Shown: positions 16,498 through 27,843, numbered from the stretch's first letter. The stretch is 64,000 nt of DNA from Streptomyces djakartensis (GCF_014651075.1 NZ_BMWE01000001.1:186001-250000); one strand, 5' to 3'. Notes: a model not told the origin generated them from the sequence alone. A program made the numbers and translations.

Positions 16498-18327
16498 TCA
16501 GCCCAGGCGCCGCACCAGGGCGCGGTACTCGTCCCACAGCTCCTTCGGGGTGTGGTCACCGAAGGTGTTGAGGTGGTCGGGGACCAGGGCGGCCTCCTCG
16601 CGCCAGACCTCCTTGTCGACCGTGAGCAGGAACTCCAGGTCGGAGTCGGCCAGCTTCAGGCCGTCCGTGTCGAGGGCGGCCTTGGTCGGCAGGATGCCGA
16701 TCGGCGTCTCGACGCCCTCGGCCGTGCCGTCCAGGCGGCCCACGATCCACTTCAGGACGCGGGAGTTCTCGCCGAAGCCGGGCCAGACGAACTTGCCCTC
16801 GTCGTTCTTGCGGAACCAGTTGACGTAGTAGATCTTCGGCAGCTTGGACTGGTCCTTGTCCTTGGCCACGTCGATCCAGTGGGCCATGTAGTCGCCCATG
16901 TTGTAGCCGCAGAACGGCAGCATCGCGAAGGGGTCGCGGCGCAGCTCGCCGACCTTGCCCTCGGCGGCGGCGGTCTTCTCGGAGGCCACGTTGGCGCCGA
17001 GGAACACGCCGTGGTTCCAGTCGAAGGACTCCGTCACCAGCGGCACGGCCGTGGCGCGGCGGCCGCCGAAGAGGATCGCCGAGATCGGCACGCCCTTGGG
17101 GTCCTCCCACTCCGGCGCGATGATCGGGCACTGCGAGGCCGGGACGGTGAAGCGGGCGTTGGGGTGGGCCGCCGGGGTCTCCGACTCCGGGGTCCAGTCG
17201 TTGCCCTTCCAGTCGGTGAGGTGCGCCGGGGCCTCCTCCGTCATGCCCTCCCACCACACGTCGTTGTCGTCGGTGAGGGCGACGTTCGTGAAGACGGAGT
17301 TGCCCCACAGCGTCTTCATCGCGTTGGCGTTGGTGTGCTCACCGGTGCCGGGCGCGACACCGAAGAAGCCGGCCTCGGGGTTGATGGCGTACAGCCGGCC
17401 GTCCTCGCCGAAGCGCATCCAGGCGATGTCGTCGCCGATGGTCTCGACCGTCCAGCCGGGGATGGTCGGCTCCAGCATGGCGAGGTTGGTCTTGCCGCAG
17501 GCGCTCGGGAAGGCCGCGGCCACGTACTTGGCCTCGCCGCGCGGCGGGGTCAGCTTGAGGACCAGCATGTGCTCGGCCAGCCAGCCCTCGTCACGCGCCA
17601 TGACGGACGCGATGCGCAGGGCGTAGCACTTCTTGCCGAGCAGCGCGTTGCCGCCGTAGCCGGAGCCGTAGGACCAGATCTCGCGGTCCTCGGGGAAGTG
17701 CGAGATGTACTTGGTCCGGTTGCAGGGCCAGGGGACGTCCTCCTGGCCGGGCTCCAGCGGGGCGCCCAGGGTGTGCACGGCCTTGACGAAGAAGCCCTCG
17801 TCGCCGAGCTCGTCGAGGACGGCCTGACCCATGCGGGTCATGGTGCGCATCGAGACGGCGACGTACGCGGAGTCGGTGATCTCCACGCCGAGCGCGGACA
17901 GCGGAGAACCGAGCGGGCCCATGCAGAAGGGCACGACGTACATGGTCCGGCCCCGCATCGAGCCGCGGAACAGACCGCCCTCTCCCCCGGAGCCCTGGAA
18001 GATCTCCCGCATCTCGGCGGGGGCCTTCCAGTGGTTGGTGGGGCCGGCGTCCTCCTCCTTCTCGGAGCAGATGAACGTCCGGTCCTCCACTCGCGCGACG
18101 TCGGTGGGGTCGGAAGCCGCGTAGTAGGAGTGGGGGCGCTTGATCGGGTCGAGTTTCCGGAAGGTGCCCTTCTGGACGAGCTCCTCGCACAGCCGCTCGT
18201 ACTCGGCCTCGGATCCGTCACACCAGACCACGTTGTCCGGCTGGGTCAGCTCGGCGATCTCGTTCACCCACGAGATCAGCCCCTGATGAGTGGTGGGGAC
18301 GGTGGGAGCCGCGATGTCGCGCGCCAC
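16498..18327 (-). CDS. pckG: Phosphoenolpyruvate carboxykinase (GTP)
   Basis: A 609-residue GTP-dependent PEPCK converting oxaloacetate plus GTP to PEP plus CO2, the gluconeogenic exit from the TCA cycle. The hallmark kinase-1 loop with its reactive cysteine ([12 protein letters not shown]) is intact, as are [12 protein letters not shown] and the substrate segment [12 protein letters not shown]. The frame extends 35 codons upstream, but GTG at 18327 ([10 protein letters not shown]) is preceded by TTTAGGAGC at ideal spacing and gives the usual family length. It stands alone, with 329 bases of leader/promoter region before it and a strong hairpin after it. Confidence 0.97.
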   Translation of the reverse strand: MARDIAAPTVPTTHQGLISWVNEIAELTQPDNVVWCDGSEAEYERLCEELVQKGTFRKLDPIKRPHSYYAASDPTDVARVEDRTFICSEKEEDAGPTNHWKAPAEMREIFQGSGGEGGLFRGSMRGRTMYVVPFCMGPLGSPLSALGVEITDSAYVAVSMRTMTRMGQAVLDELGDEGFFVKAVHTLGAPLEPGQEDVPWPCNRTKYISHFPEDREIWSYGSGYGGNALLGKKCYALRIASVMARDEGWLAEHMLVLKLTPPRGEAKYVAAAFPSACGKTNLAMLEPTIPGWTVETIGDDIAWMRFGEDGRLYAINPEAGFFGVAPGTGEHTNANAMKTLWGNSVFTNVALTDDNDVWWEGMTEEAPAHLTDWKGNDWTPESETPAAHPNARFTVPASQCPIIAPEWEDPKGVPISAILFGGRRATAVPLVTESFDWNHGVFLGANVASEKTAAAEGKVGELRRDPFAMLPFCGYNMGDYMAHWIDVAKDKDQSKLPKIYYVNWFRKNDEGKFVWPGFGENSRVLKWIVGRLDGTAEGVETPIGILPTKAALDTDGLKLADSDLEFLLTVDKEVWREEAALVPDHLNTFGDHTPKELWDEYRALVRRLG

Positions 18328-18656
18328 GATTGCTCCTAAATGAGGGTTTTTTTTGACTTTGGAGGCCCCGTGGGGGCTGCGACCCGGATGCTTCACCGTG
18401 GAGCTCGGGCGCTCATCCGGTGCCGACCGCACTCATTTGATCATCCGATGCTCGCGCCCATCTGTCCAGAGGAGCGCACAAGTGAGCGACGTGAGGATCG
18501 CCACGGTTTCTCGCGCCCTCTTTGCGTGCACGTTGGGTTCACCTGACCATCCGTTTGCGTGACCACCGGCCGGTCACGGTGAGAGGATGGCCACTCTTCG
18601 TCGGTCAATCAGCGCGACTGATACGTCACTTACGGTTCCGTAGCTACCATTCGGCC
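18328..18656. other. Divergent intergenic region PEPCK / TrhA
   Basis: The 329 bases between two divergent genes contain no credible gene. Features seen are a T8 run (18347-18354, A-rich on the PEPCK strand just before its ribosome-binding site), an inverted repeat GTGACC-7-GGTCAC at 18559-18577, and a perfect 12-base palindrome TACGGTTCCGTA at 18631-18642 close to the TrhA start. Base composition is less GC-rich than the flanks, as expected for promoters. Confidence 0.6.
18631..18642. promoter_or_regulatory. Palindrome upstream of trhA, candidate TetR operator
   Basis: TACGGTTCCGTA is perfectly palindromic and ends 14 bases before the TrhA start codon. TetR-family regulators often bind such sites, and a TetR gene follows TrhA directly. 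Binding is inference. Confidence 0.4.
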
Positions 18657-19370
18657 ATGACTGCGTTCGTCCCCGACGCGCCCACGGACACGCCGGCCGA
18701 AGGTAGCGGTCCGCAGGCGCTCTCCCTGCCACACCCCGTGAAGCCCAAGCTCCGCGGCTGGCTGCACCTCGGCATGTTCCCGGCCGCTCTCGTCGCGGGC
18801 CTGGTGCTGACCGCCCTCGCCGACTCGACCAGAGGACGCATCGCCTGCGGAATCTACGCGCTGACCGCCTGCCTGCTGTTCGGTGTGAGCGCGCTGTACC
18901 ACCGGGGCGACTGGAGCCCGCGCATGGACGGCGTCCTGCGCCGGCTGGACCACGCGAACATCTTCCTGATCATCGCCGGCACGTACACACCACTGACCAT
19001 GCTGCTCCTGCCGGGCGCCAAGGGTCAGTGGCTGCTGTGGGGCATCTGGGCCGCCGCGGCGGCCGGCATCCTCTTCCGCGTCTTCTGGGTCGGCGCCCCG
19101 CGCTGGCTGTACACGCCGTGCTACATCGCCATGGGCTGGGCGGCCGTCTTCTACCTGCCGGACTTCATGCGGACCGGCGGCATAGCCGTCCTGGTACTGA
19201 TCATCATCGGCGGTGTGCTCTACAGCGCGGGCGGCGTGGTCTACGGGATCAAGCGGCCCAACCCGTCACCGCGCTGGTTCGGCTTCCACGAGGTGTTCCA
19301 CTCCTTCACCCTGGCGGCCTTCATCGCGCACTACGTGGGGATCTCACTGGTGGCGTACCAGCACGCCTGA
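18657..19370 (+). CDS. TrhA/hemolysin III family membrane protein (PAQR superfamily)
   Basis: A 237-residue protein with seven hydrophobic helices from residue 35 onward. Diagnostic residues of the hemolysin III/PAQR fold are visible: SALYHRGDWS with its metal-site His, LDHANIFLIIAGTYTP, and the C-terminal FGFHEVFHSFTLAAFIAHY carrying two further histidines. Members are implicated in membrane-fluidity homeostasis (TrhA); the older haemolysin label does not imply toxicity. The ATG at 18657 follows a short leader with a palindromic site. A rho-independent terminator sits just after the stop. Confidence 0.92.
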   Translation: MTAFVPDAPTDTPAEGSGPQALSLPHPVKPKLRGWLHLGMFPAALVAGLVLTALADSTRGRIACGIYALTACLLFGVSALYHRGDWSPRMDGVLRRLDHANIFLIIAGTYTPLTMLLLPGAKGQWLLWGIWAAAAAGILFRVFWVGAPRWLYTPCYIAMGWAAVFYLPDFMRTGGIAVLVLIIIGGVLYSAGGVVYGIKRPNPSPRWFGFHEVFHSFTLAAFIAHYVGISLVAYQHA

Positions 19371-19392
19371 CGCCTCCCCAGGGCAGCACACC

Positions 19393-19423
19393 GGGCCACG
19401 GCCGGCACGCCGTGGCCCTTTTT
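19393..19423 (+). terminator. Rho-independent terminator after trhA
   Basis: Stem GGGCCACGGC/GCCGTGGCCC (10 perfect pairs) with a 6-base loop, followed by TTTTT. This is a textbook intrinsic terminator separating trhA from the TetR gene. Confidence 0.88.
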
Positions 19424-19532
19424 CGCGCCGTCCGGCAATCCTCACCGCGGCCCCTGACGACGCTGCCGCTGCCCGGCCGGCGCCCGGCCCCGGGGCCCCG
19501 GGCGTGGTCCGCGAAAGGCCCGATGGCCGACA

Positions 19533-20177
19533 ATGAGCAGCATGAGCACGGCGCGAACCTCCCCTGTTCCCGAGGCCGCCCGCCCCCTGGGCCTGCGGGA
19601 GCGAAAGAAGATCAAGACCCGGCACGCGATCAGGCGGGCCACCTACGCCCTGGTCCGGGAGCAGGGGTACGACGCCACCACCGTCGAGCAGATCGCCGAG
19701 CGCGCCGAGGTCTCGCCGAGCACCGTCTTCCGGTACTTCCCCACCAAGGAGGACATCGTCCTCACCGACGAGTACGACCCCGTGGTGGAGGACCTGCTGC
19801 GCGTGCGCCCGGCCGGCGAGCCGGTGCTGGAGTCGCTTCGGTGGGCGATCAGCAAGGCGACGGCCCAGGCCCTGGCGGGCGACCCGGACTTCGGGCCGGA
19901 CGAGATGATGCTGCGGGTCCGGCTCATGGCCGACGTGCCCGCGGTGCGCTCCCGGCTGCTGGAGAGCATGTCCGTCACCGGCCGCCTGCTGCGCCGGGCC
20001 CTGGCCGAGCGCACCGGCCGGGACGAGAACGACCTGGAGGTCCGGGTCTACGCCATGGGGCTCATGGGCGCCCTGCTCGAGGCCACGCTGTACTGGGCCG
20101 AGGGGGACTTCCGCCAGGACCTGCCGGAGCTGCTCGACCGCACCCTCGCCACCTTCAAGGACCTGCCCCGGCGGTGA
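19533..20177 (+). CDS. TetR-family transcriptional regulator
   Basis: A 214-residue TetR regulator. The N-terminal DNA-binding domain spans about 20-70 (RHAIRRATYALVREQGY, then TVEQIAERAEVSPSTVFRYFPTKEDIV), followed by the helical ligand-binding domain. Two in-frame ATGs (19533 and 19542) are possible; neither has a strong ribosome-binding site, and the first is used. It lies after the trhA terminator, so it has its own promoter in the 19424-19532 gap. Its target is unknown; trhA and itself are the nearest candidates. Confidence 0.88.
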   Translation: MSSMSTARTSPVPEAARPLGLRERKKIKTRHAIRRATYALVREQGYDATTVEQIAERAEVSPSTVFRYFPTKEDIVLTDEYDPVVEDLLRVRPAGEPVLESLRWAISKATAQALAGDPDFGPDEMMLRVRLMADVPAVRSRLLESMSVTGRLLRRALAERTGRDENDLEVRVYAMGLMGALLEATLYWAEGDFRQDLPELLDRTLATFKDLPRR

Positions 20178-20246
20178 GGCCGGTACGGGGCCGGGGCGGG
20201 GGAAACTCACCGGCCCGGCAGTCCGCCGCCGTGGCATCCTGACCGG

Positions 20247-20978
20247 GTGAACGGTCCCGAGATCCACCTTGAGTTCGCGCCCGAGCTGCACGTCTTCATC
20301 CCGCGGGCCAGGCGGACCGACACCGTGCGGACCGCCACCGACGGTGTCTCCACCCTCGGCCATGTCGTCGAGTCGCTGGGGGTGCCGCTGACCGAGGTGG
20401 GCGCACTGGTCGTGGACGGCCGTGAGGTGCCCTTCGCGCACGTCCCGTCAGCCGGCGAGTCGGTGACCGTGCGGACGGTCGCCCGGCCCCAGCGGGTGCC
20501 GGGCGCGCCCCTGCGCTTCCTCCTGGACGTGCACCTCGGCACGCTGGCCCGCCGCCTGCGCCTCCTCGGCGTGGACACGGCCTACGAGTCGACCGACATC
20601 GGCGACCCGGCGCTGGCCGCTCGTTCGGCGGCGGAGCGGCGGGTCATGCTGAGCCGGGACCGGGGGCTGCTGCGCAGGCGTGAGCTGTGGGCGGGGGCGT
20701 TCGTGTACAGCACCCGGCCCGAGGAGCAGCTGCGGGACGTCCTGGAGCGGTTCGATCCCGAGTTGTTCCCCTGGACGCGGTGCACGGCCTGCAACGGCGT
20801 GCTCCGCGAGGCCTCCAAGGAAGATGTCGCGGAGCAGCTCGAACAGGGCACGCACCGCACGTACGACGTGTTCGCGCAGTGCGGCGCCTGCGGCCGGGCG
20901 TATTGGAAGGGTGCGCACCACGAGCAGCTGGAGGCGATCGTGGAACGGGCGCTCGCGCTCCGTGCGGAGCGCGGTTGA
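20247..20978 (+). CDS. Mut7-C RNase domain protein with ubiquitin-like N-terminus and zinc ribbon
   Basis: A 243-residue protein with three parts. Residues about 5-80 are a ubiquitin/MoaD-like fold (IHLEFAPELHVFI, ending VTVRTVARP). Residues 85-170 are a Mut7-C PIN-like nuclease domain with the acidic residues LLDVHLG and MLSRDRGLL typical of the metal site. Residues 175-230 are a zinc ribbon with two Cys pairs (CTAC and CGAC). The family is predicted to be an RNase; no partner is evident here. The start is GTG at 20247. Tandem TTGAGCGCCG repeats begin immediately after the stop. Confidence 0.88.
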   Translation: MNGPEIHLEFAPELHVFIPRARRTDTVRTATDGVSTLGHVVESLGVPLTEVGALVVDGREVPFAHVPSAGESVTVRTVARPQRVPGAPLRFLLDVHLGTLARRLRLLGVDTAYESTDIGDPALAARSAAERRVMLSRDRGLLRRRELWAGAFVYSTRPEEQLRDVLERFDPELFPWTRCTACNGVLREASKEDVAEQLEQGTHRTYDVFAQCGACGRAYWKGAHHEQLEAIVERALALRAERG

Positions 20979-20981
20979 TTT

Positions 20982-21095
20982 TTGAGCGCCGTGGCTCTTG
21001 AGCGCCGTCCTCTTGAGCGCCGTCGCTCTTGAGCGCCGCGGGGAACCGCGGGACCGTCGCGGCCGGGCGCGCAGTTCCCCGGGCCCCTTCGGGCG
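20982..21095. repeat. Short tandem repeat and palindromic element between convergent genes
   Basis: TTGAGCGCCG occurs four times at 20982, 20998, 21013 and 21029 (spacing 15-16 bases). It is followed near 21065 by a diverged copy of the GGGCGCGCAGTTCCCCG hairpin core that forms the array at 16 kb. The segment probably serves as a transcription barrier between the convergent genes. Confidence 0.6.
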
Positions 21096-21101
21096 TGCCC
21101 T

Positions 21102-23135
<2,034 letters not shown>

Positions 23136-23360
23136 GGTGTCCATCCTGCCGCAGTACCCCGCCCGGCACGCGTCAGGCGGTGCGCGGGCGCCGTTCCCGA
23201 CGCCCGGACGACGCCCGCGCCGCACCTCAACGCCCCCGTCTCTTCACATAATCGGGCCGGGCACGCCCCCTCGCCCCGGTGCGCCGTCCACAGCACACTT
23301 GACCACGGAAACGACCGAGGGAACGACCAGGAGCGGTGTTTCGCCGGAGGGGGACGTGAC

Positions 23361-26300
23361 ATGCGGGACGGTCATCGGGCGGAGGCCGAGCGGCTGTTGG
23401 CGCGGGCCGTGGAGGAAGAGGTGCGCCGGACGGGCGGGCGCACCGACGGGCAGGTGCTGCTCGCGCGGGCCCGCGGGGCGCTCGACGCGATGGCGCAGAG
23501 CGCGGCCGAGGAGTACGCGGCCTACACGCGGGCCCTGGACGAGGCGACGGCCGGACAGCTGACCTTCGGGCAGCGCTACGCCCGGGAGGGTGCCGGCACG
23601 CCGCTGCTGGTGGCGGGGGTCGCGGCGCTCGCGGCCGTCGTGGCCGACCTGGCCCTTGGCACGGGCGCCGGGACGGCGGTCGGCGCGGGCGTGACCGTCG
23701 GCGTCGTCGGCGCCGCGGCGACGGTCGTGAAGGTGGTCGGCTCGCATCTGCCGGCCGCGCACCGCCGCGCCGGGGCCGCGAGCCAGCCGGGCGGCCCGCA
23801 GCAGCTGCGGCTGCAGTGGCTGACGGCGCTCGAGGTGCGGGGCATCCGGCCGTTCCTTGACCAGCAGCGAATGCTCGCCGCGTCCACCGGGCCGAAGCAG
23901 ACGGGCCCCCGGCTGCGGGGCGCCGACAAGAGTGCGGCGGCGCGCGGGCGCAACGTGCTGGAGCAGTCCTTCGGGCAGCTTCCCGGCCCGGCTCAGCCGT
24001 TCGCGGGGCGCCGGCAGGAGCTGGCGCGGATCCGGCAGTGGGTGCAGGCGGCCCGGGCGAGCACGCAGACCCAGCCGGTCGTGGTCGTCCTGCACGGCAC
24101 ACCCGGCAGCGGCCGGACCGCCCTCGCGGTGCACGCCACCCACGATCTGAAGGACTACTTCCGCGGCGCCTGCGTCGTCGACCTGCGTGCCGAGGGGCCG
24201 GGCGGGCCGCCGCTCTCCACCCGCAACGCCCTGCTGCACCTGCTCAACCGGCTCGGCGCGCCCCGTGAGCAACTGCTGTTCCGCGAACGTTCCTCCCCCG
24301 ACCAGCAGGTCAAACGGCTCAGCGAGCTGTACCACCAGCATCTGACGGGCCTGCCCGTCACGATCGTCCTCGACGACGCCTCGGACGCCGAGCAGGTCCG
24401 CGCCCTGGTCCCGGAGCGGTCCGACAGCCTGGTGCTGGTGACCGCGCGGGGAACGCTGGAGCTGGGAGACCTGCCCGCGCGGGTGCACCAGCTGGCGGTG
24501 GAGCCGCTGGACGCGGCGGGTGCGGAGGAGCTGCTGGGCGCGGCGGCGCAGGACCGTTCGGGACCGTACGACGCCGAGTCCGCCGACCGGGTGCGGGAGC
24601 TGTGCGGCGGACTGCCGCTGGCGCTGCGCGTCGTGGGGTCGTGCCTCGGCCCCCGCTCCCCGCGCGCGCTGGCCACGGACCTCGCCGCGTACGGGCCGGT
24701 CGAGCCGGTCGAGCGCGCCCTGTGGCTGCGCTACACCGACCAGCCGGAGACCGTACGGCGGCTGCTGCGCCGCCTCGCCCTGGCCGGCCGGGCCTCGCTC
24801 GGCGCGGCGGCGGCCGCCGCGCTGCTGGGCACCGACGAGGCGGAGGCCAAGCGCCATCTGCGGGCCCTGACCCGCGCGGGTCTGATCGACCACGTGCGGG
24901 GTGACCGCTACCGGCTGCACGACCTGGTCCGCGCCTTCGCCCAGGCCCGGCTCCTGGACGAGGAGGACCCGGACGAGCGCACGGCGGCGCAGGAACGGCT
25001 GATCGTGAACTACGCCGAGCTGGCCGACTCGGTGCTGCGGATGGTCGACGGCAACATGTCGACCCGCACCAACCGATTCAGCCCGTACGGCTTCACCTCC
25101 CTCGACGAGGCGCTGCGCTGGCTGGACGACGAGTCGAGCTTCATCACGGCGGCGCTGCGGCACGCCGAGGGCGTGAACCAGGCGGCGGTCCTCAACCTTC
25201 TGGGCGCCCTGTGCGACTACTGCCTGCTGCGCGGCGACCTGTACCGCCTGGGCGAGATCAGCGAACTGGCGCAGGCGGTGGACGAGGGCCTGCTGGTCCG
25301 CTCGGTGCAGTGGCGCACCGGCATCGCGGCGCGGCAGCTCGGCGAGCTGGACAAGGCGCGTACGACCCTCGCCTCGGTCGTCGACCTGTACCGGGAGGCC
25401 CACCATGACGCGGGAGCCGCCCGGGCCCTGTGCTCCCTCGGCATCACCCTGCACCACCAGGGCAGTCTGACGGAGGCTTCGGCGAAGCTCCGCGAGGCCC
25501 TGGCGCTGCAGGCCTCACCCGAGCTGTCCGCCGACCGCGCCTGGACGATGCACGCCCTGGCGGCCGTCGAGCGGGACCGTGCCCGGTTGGCTGAGGCCCT
25601 GGAACTGCTGACCGAGTCCTTGGTCCTGCACCGCCGGGGCGAGTCCGTGCACGGGCAGGCCTGGGCCCACTTCCAGCTCGGCCAGCTGGGCCTGCGCATG
25701 GGTGACGTCCCGCGCGCCGAGTCGGAGCTGCGCGCGGCGCTCGACCTGTACGGCCGGACGCGGGACGCCCGTGGCGAGGCCTGGGCCCTGACCCAGCTGG
25801 CCCGGGCCCGGCTGGTCGACGGGGACGCGTCCCCGGCCGTGGAGGAACTGCGCTCGGCGGCCGCCCGGCACCGGGACAACGAGGACGCGCGTGGCGAGGC
25901 CTGGACCCTCTACTACCTGGGCCAGGCGCTGGAGGAGACGGGCAGCCTCGACCAGGCGGTCCGCGAGCTGGAACGCTCCCGCACGATGTTCTCCCGGATG
26001 CGGGACGTCTACGGCCTGGCCTGCGCCCGCCACCACTCGGCCCGTGTCACCCGCGACCAGCGCGCGGCGCAGACGGGCTCCCTGCGCAACTCGGGCTTCG
26101 CCCGCCAGCTCCTGGTCGACGCCCGCGCCGACTTCCGGCGCATCGGCGTGGCCCACGGCGAGGCCTGGACCTGCCTGGAACTGGCGGTCGTGGACGCCGG
26201 CAACGCCCGCACCCAGCAGGCGCTCGCCCTGTGCGACGAGGCGGCCGGGCTCTTCACGTCGTACGGCGACCGCCGGGGTGAGGACTGGGCGCGCTTCCTG

Positions 26301-26558
26301 CGCTGCACCCTCCTCCCCTACGCGGCCCCCGGCGGCCTCGAGGTCGGCACGGCCGTGGCCCAGCAGGAGCTGGCCGAGCTGGCCCGGGCGGCCCATCCGC
26401 TGCGCGACGACAAGCTCGACGAGTACATCGACGCCTGGGCGCTGCTGCTGGAGCGGGGAGTGAGCCTGGAGGCCGGGTGGCAGGCCTGGGGGCTCGGGAT
26501 GACACCCGGCCGACATGCGCGGGAGGTGATGGGCGTGCCGGTGCGGCCGGAGGAGTAG
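23361..26558 (+). CDS. STAND/NB-ARC ATPase with TPR repeats and membrane anchor
   Basis: A 1065-residue signalling ATPase. Residues 1-75 are helical. Two adjoining hydrophobic segments (81-100 and 108-127) suggest a membrane hairpin. The NB-ARC domain spans about 215-560: P-loop G246-T253 reads GTPGSGRT with Arg in place of the catalytic Lys, Walker B is TIVLDD, and GLPLALRVV is present. Residues 600-1040 are TPR-like repeats, including near-identical DARGEAW repeats. No DNA-binding or effector domain is visible, so it may act through partners. GGAGGGGG precedes the ATG at 23361. A much longer in-frame reading upstream is only the antisense of the DUF255 gene. Confidence 0.88.
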   Translation: MRDGHRAEAERLLARAVEEEVRRTGGRTDGQVLLARARGALDAMAQSAAEEYAAYTRALDEATAGQLTFGQRYAREGAGTPLLVAGVAALAAVVADLALGTGAGTAVGAGVTVGVVGAAATVVKVVGSHLPAAHRRAGAASQPGGPQQLRLQWLTALEVRGIRPFLDQQRMLAASTGPKQTGPRLRGADKSAAARGRNVLEQSFGQLPGPAQPFAGRRQELARIRQWVQAARASTQTQPVVVVLHGTPGSGRTALAVHATHDLKDYFRGACVVDLRAEGPGGPPLSTRNALLHLLNRLGAPREQLLFRERSSPDQQVKRLSELYHQHLTGLPVTIVLDDASDAEQVRALVPERSDSLVLVTARGTLELGDLPARVHQLAVEPLDAAGAEELLGAAAQDRSGPYDAESADRVRELCGGLPLALRVVGSCLGPRSPRALATDLAAYGPVEPVERALWLRYTDQPETVRRLLRRLALAGRASLGAAAAAALLGTDEAEAKRHLRALTRAGLIDHVRGDRYRLHDLVRAFAQARLLDEEDPDERTAAQERLIVNYAELADSVLRMVDGNMSTRTNRFSPYGFTSLDEALRWLDDESSFITAALRHAEGVNQAAVLNLLGALCDYCLLRGDLYRLGEISELAQAVDEGLLVRSVQWRTGIAARQLGELDKARTTLASVVDLYREAHHDAGAARALCSLGITLHHQGSLTEASAKLREALALQASPELSADRAWTMHALAAVERDRARLAEALELLTESLVLHRRGESVHGQAWAHFQLGQLGLRMGDVPRAESELRAALDLYGRTRDARGEAWALTQLARARLVDGDASPAVEELRSAAARHRDNEDARGEAWTLYYLGQALEETGSLDQAVRELERSRTMFSRMRDVYGLACARHHSARVTRDQRAAQTGSLRNSGFARQLLVDARADFRRIGVAHGEAWTCLELAVVDAGNARTQQALALCDEAAGLFTSYGDRRGEDWARFLRCTLLPYAAPGGLEVGTAVAQQELAELARAAHPLRDDKLDEYIDAWALLLERGVSLEAGWQAWGLGMTPGRHAREVMGVPVRPEE

Positions 26559-26608
26559 GGCCTGTCGTCCGGATCACGGCGCAGGGCTTGAGCCGGCCCT
26601 TTGGGCAC

Positions 26609-26649
26609 GCGGTACCCGTCGGCGGCGGACGGCCTCCGACGGGTACCGC
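26609..26649. terminator. Bidirectional terminator hairpin
   Basis: A perfect 14-base-pair stem (GCGGTACCCGTCGG with CCGACGGGTACCGC) and a 13-base loop lie between the convergent STAND gene and the small membrane gene. Confidence 0.8.
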
Positions 26650-26663
26650 CCCGGTGCGGGGCG

Positions 26664-26960
26664 TCAGCCTTGCTTCTTGCCCTGGCCGGAGGCCTCGGCG
26701 TCCGCGGGCCCGGCGGACGGGGAGGCCGCGGACTCGGACCCCGCGGGCCCGGACTCCGCCTGCTCGGCCTTCGGGTCCGGGACCTGGGTGAAGTCGACCC
26801 TGTTCATGTGCCGGTTCATGGACTTCATCAGGCCCCACACCGCCAGGGCCATCACCGCGAAGACGATGAAGCCGAGAACGCCGGGGGTGACCTTGTCCTC
26901 GTCGACCTCCTTGGCGAGGGAGACGAGGTGCGTCATTGCCAGGCTTGCGCTTGCGCTCAT
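26664..26960 (-). CDS. Small single-pass membrane protein downstream of mca
   Basis: A 98-residue protein with one central membrane helix (about residues 23-42, VLGFIVFAVMALAVWGLM) and a charged, Pro/Ala/Gly-rich cytoplasmic tail. The ATG at 26960 lies 2 bases after the mca stop codon, so the genes are co-transcribed. Other in-frame ATGs at 26969 (inside mca) and 26936 (MTHLVSLAKEVDE) are possible, the last beginning where conservation would be expected. Function unknown. Confidence 0.8.
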   Translation of the reverse strand: MSASASLAMTHLVSLAKEVDEDKVTPGVLGFIVFAVMALAVWGLMKSMNRHMNRVDFTQVPDPKAEQAESGPAGSESAASPSAGPADAEASGQGKKQG

Positions 26961-26961
26961 G

Positions 26962-27843
26962 TCAGGCATTGTCGCGGACGCCCGCGAAGAGGTCGTCCTC
27001 GGGGAGGGAGGTATCGACGAGGGACTTCGCCAGCTCGTACTCCTCCGTCGGCCAGACCTCCTTCTGGATCTCCATCGGCACCCGGAACCAGCCCCCGTCC
27101 GGGTCGATCTGCGTGGCGTGCGCGATCAGCGCCTTGTCGCGGATCTCGAAGAAGTCGGCGCAGGGGACGTGCGTGGTCAGCGTGCGCTCCTTGCGGCCGA
27201 ACTCGTCCCAGCGCTTGAGCCACTCCCCGTACGGCGACTCCAGGCCCCGGTCGAGCAGCGCCTGGTGCAGCGCCTCGGTGCGCGGCCAGTTGAAGCCCTG
27301 GTTGTAGTACAGCTTCTGCGGCTGGTAGGCGGGGCCGTACTCCGCCTCCGGGTACTTCTCGGTGTCCGCCGCGCCCTCGAACGCCACCATCGAGATCTTG
27401 TGGGTCATGATGTGGTCGGGGTGCGGGTAGCCGCCGTTCTCGTCGTAGGTGGTGATCACCTGGGGGCGGAAGGACCGGATCTTCCGCACCAGCTCGCCGG
27501 CCGCGTGGTCGACGTCCTCGAGGGCGAAGCAGCCCTCCGGCAGCGGCGGCAGCGGGTCGCCCTCGGGCAGACCCGAGTCGACGAAGCCGAGCCACTCCTG
27601 CTTGACGCCGAGGATTTCCCGGGCCTCGTCCATCTCCTTCTTGCGTACCTCGTGGATGTGCTCCTCGATGTACTTGTCGCCCTGCAGCTTCGGATTGAGG
27701 ATGGAGCCGCGTTCCCCGCCCGTGCAGGTCACGACCAGCACGTCCACCCCCTCGGACACGTACTTCGCCATGGTCGCCGCGCCCTTGCTCGACTCGTCGT
27801 CGGGGTGGGCGTGAACGGCCATCAGTCGCAACTGGTCAGTCAA
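26962..27843 (-). CDS. mca: Mycothiol S-conjugate amidase
   Basis: A 293-residue zinc amidase of the LmbE/MshB family. It cleaves mycothiol S-conjugates to a mercapturic acid, exported as waste, and GlcN-Ins, recycled to mycothiol. Zinc ligands are H13 and D16 (HAHPDDES) and H144 (HPDHIMTHK). D15 is the likely general base. Length and the STTCTGGERGSILNP-like region fit Mca rather than MshB (GVDVLVVTCTGGERGS). It starts with TTG at 27843 behind GAGG. Neighbours DUF4307 and greA are the conserved actinomycete context. This gene alone marks the organism as a mycothiol-producing actinobacterium. Confidence 0.95.
   Translation of the reverse strand: MTDQLRLMAVHAHPDDESSKGAATMAKYVSEGVDVLVVTCTGGERGSILNPKLQGDKYIEEHIHEVRKKEMDEAREILGVKQEWLGFVDSGLPEGDPLPPLPEGCFALEDVDHAAGELVRKIRSFRPQVITTYDENGGYPHPDHIMTHKISMVAFEGAADTEKYPEAEYGPAYQPQKLYYNQGFNWPRTEALHQALLDRGLESPYGEWLKRWDEFGRKERTLTTHVPCADFFEIRDKALIAHATQIDPDGGWFRVPMEIQKEVWPTEEYELAKSLVDTSLPEDDLFAGVRDNA

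Noticed and set aside
15977..16828. Several long open frames across the 15.9-16.5 kb repeats, coding repeated VAGRAVPRAP-like peptides.
   Set aside because: The peptides are direct translations of the palindromic DNA array in GC-rich sequence. They occur in several frames and both strands and lack ribosome-binding sites.
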